Shown here: piece after piece, positions 63,076 to 64,000 of the stretch
Layout of the letters: the number at the start of each line of letters is the position of its first letter
Position numbering within the stretch: the first letter of the stretch is position 1
NCBI RefSeq assembly: GCF_000147875.1
Contig: NC_014507.1
Span: 62,001 to 126,000, forward strand
DNA: 64,000 nucleotides
Source of the DNA: Methanolacinia petrolearia DSM 11571
GTDB lineage: Archaea; Halobacteriota; Methanomicrobia; Methanomicrobiales; Methanomicrobiaceae
Reading direction: 5' to 3'
Program-made: the position numbers and the translations under genes
The notes under the pieces: generated by a model
Database searches by the model: none
Told to the model about the DNA's origin: nothing
What the model saw: the letters and a program-made list of their open reading frames with translations, nothing else

Positions 63076-63729
63076 CTATGCACTATAGTAGGTGACCTTT
63101 TTTCCGCCTTCGCTGTACTCGCCGTGGTAGGTCTCGATATTTCTCTTGTATCCTATTCTCTGCTCCACTCCGAGCTCCCTGAGGACCTCTCTTATTCTCA
63201 TGACGTCCTCTTCGTCCTCCCAGTCGGCCGTGTTTACATAGACGACCGCCCTTTCGTCTCTTGAATCCGGGTTCTCCTTTGCGGTGCTGACCCTTGCGGA
63301 GATCCCGAGCCGTCCTGCTGCCGTTGCATCGCGAATCTTTCTCCAGATCTCGTCGATATCTGCCTTTTCCATGAAAATAAGCCACTTCCCACCCTTTTCA
63401 TCATCAAAATCCTCAGGCGAGAAATCAGGGTAGTCCTGCACTATCCAGTACATTCTTGTTGTCTTCGAGGGAATCACGCCCTCGCCTTCAAGAAGCATAT
63501 CGTAGATCCGGTCTTTTCCTCCCGGCTCATCTGCAAGCGCCTGTGAAAGCTGTGGGTATTCGTCTTCGAAATCCGAGAATATTACATCAAACTCATCTCT
63601 GAAATCCTCTCCCGCTTCAACGCGCTCAAACAGATATTTGCCTTTTTTTGTAAGTTCGCGGTTGAGTATTATCTCGAATATTCCGTATGCCGCCCCGGAA
63701 AGCGGATTTTCATCTCCCTCGACTTCCAT
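63076..63729 (-). CDS. DUF1917/BLES03-like protein
   Basis: The 217-residue protein contains GKWLIFMEKADIDEIWRKI (about residues 112-130), LGISARVSTAKEN, VYVNTADWEDEEDVMRI and a GYKRNIETYHGEYS end. These are the blocks of the DUF1917 family, which includes human C11orf68/BLES03 and has an eIF4E-like fold. No biochemical role is known to me. The N-terminal 100 residues are acidic and helical and appear separate. It is the only minus-strand gene at this end and has its own promoter region after 63729. Confidence 0.75.
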   Translation of the reverse strand: MEVEGDENPLSGAAYGIFEIILNRELTKKGKYLFERVEAGEDFRDEFDVIFSDFEDEYPQLSQALADEPGGKDRIYDMLLEGEGVIPSKTTRMYWIVQDYPDFSPEDFDDEKGGKWLIFMEKADIDEIWRKIRDATAAGRLGISARVSTAKENPDSRDERAVVYVNTADWEDEEDVMRIREVLRELGVEQRIGYKRNIETYHGEYSEGGKKVTYYSA

Positions 63730-63842
63730 GATATGATATTATCCCGGTGAAAAATTATTTTTATGCTTCCGGGGTGCGACGAAAAATTTTAATTAATTAT
63801 TTATTCTGAGTAAAAGAAATAAGACCAAACATTAGATCGAAA

Positions 63843-64000
63843 ATGGATCAAAAAAGTACCGGCATTGTAGTATTGATTGCAATATCAATTTTTATCCTGC
63901 TTGTTGTCCAGGCCGTAGGCGTCCTGACTCTTGCCAGCCATAATGAAAACCTGGTGATAGAGAGAACCTGGGATGAGCTTAAAGACTACGCGGTAATTAT
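63843..64000 (+). CDS. N-terminal part of a membrane protein (cut by window edge)
   Basis: An ATG at 63843 opens a frame that runs to the window edge (52 residues). After a short charged start (MDQKSTG) comes one strong membrane helix (IVVLIAISIFILLVVQAVGVLTLA) and an external charged region. The layout is that of a signal-anchor protein such as a sensor with an extracellular domain. AT-rich DNA (AATTTTAATTAATTATTTATTC, 63787-63808) precedes it as promoter. Confidence 0.55.
   Translation, partial: MDQKSTGIVVLIAISIFILLVVQAVGVLTLASHNENLVIERTWDELKDYAVI

Noticed and set aside
1-64000. CRISPR array, rRNA or tRNA genes and complete insertion sequences
   Set aside because: No regularly spaced direct repeats, no rRNA-like stretches, no complete tRNA fold and no transposase with paired element ends were seen on either strand; the only transposase-related gene is the RuvC remnant at 10460.

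Overview
The window is archaeal chromosome, most likely from a hydrogenotrophic methanogen of the order Methanomicrobiales (Methanoplanus/Methanolacinia-like; the genus is a guess from gene content). The evidence is methenyl-H4MPT cyclohydrolase (mch), the methanogenesis-marker proteins YcaO (marker 1) and marker 12, the methanogen redox regulator MsvR divergent from an F420H2 oxidase (fprA), and a typical archaeal information-processing block. That block holds aIF2-gamma, a PIN nuclease, Rpo7, Spt4, GTP-dependent dephospho-CoA kinase, S24e, S27ae and a Kae1-Bud32 fusion. Orc1/Cdc6, a thermosome subunit, TiaS, AglB and L40e are also present. TATA boxes about 25 bases before starts, short or absent leaders, oligo-T terminators and GGAGG-type ribosome sites all fit. 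No rRNA, tRNA or CRISPR array was found.

Layout. 0-5.3 kb: small membrane proteins with two local regulators, one of which has a perfect inverted-repeat operator used twice. 5.3-10.4 kb: a PstS-type binding protein with a response regulator, divergent from a large hybrid histidine kinase. 10.5-11.4 kb: a TnpB-like protein reduced to its RuvC nuclease half, with its own promoter and an overlapping 34-codon leader ORF. 11.5-24 kb: housekeeping and transport genes (nucleoside-recognition permease, mch, cdc6, apgM, epimerase, uraA-upp, DUF368, marker 12), with a C/D box sRNA between two genes at 15.8 kb. 24-29.5 kb: a soluble chemoreceptor-like protein and two paralogous sensor kinases. 29.6-42.2 kb: thermosome, a HTH regulator, tiaS, a glycosyltransferase, asnB, aglB, ycaO, nikR and a JAMM gene with a broken start. 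42.4-48.1 kb: the translation/transcription block. 48.1-53.2 kb: an AT-richer accessory island with a coupled operon (small protein, P-loop protein, Ig-like repeat protein), a Yip1-like membrane protein, a radical SAM gene with an in-frame TGA and a truncated second copy of the P-loop gene. 53.2-64 kb: tandem DUF5658 genes, msvR/fprA, a permease, class II ribonucleotide reductase, a second JAMM-like gene, a nucleotide house-cleaning enzyme, an Er-VIT1 transporter, L40e and two end genes, the last one cut by the window.

The most rewarding items are the C/D sRNA at 15806-15870, the TnpB-derived RuvC gene with its coupled leader ORF, the P-loop/Ig-like operon with its decayed duplicate, the radical SAM gene with TGA inside its last cysteine motif, the one-base lesion at the start of the RadC-like JAMM gene, and the two operators (1437-1458 and 54761-54796). 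All function calls come from reading motifs by eye; no database search was run.
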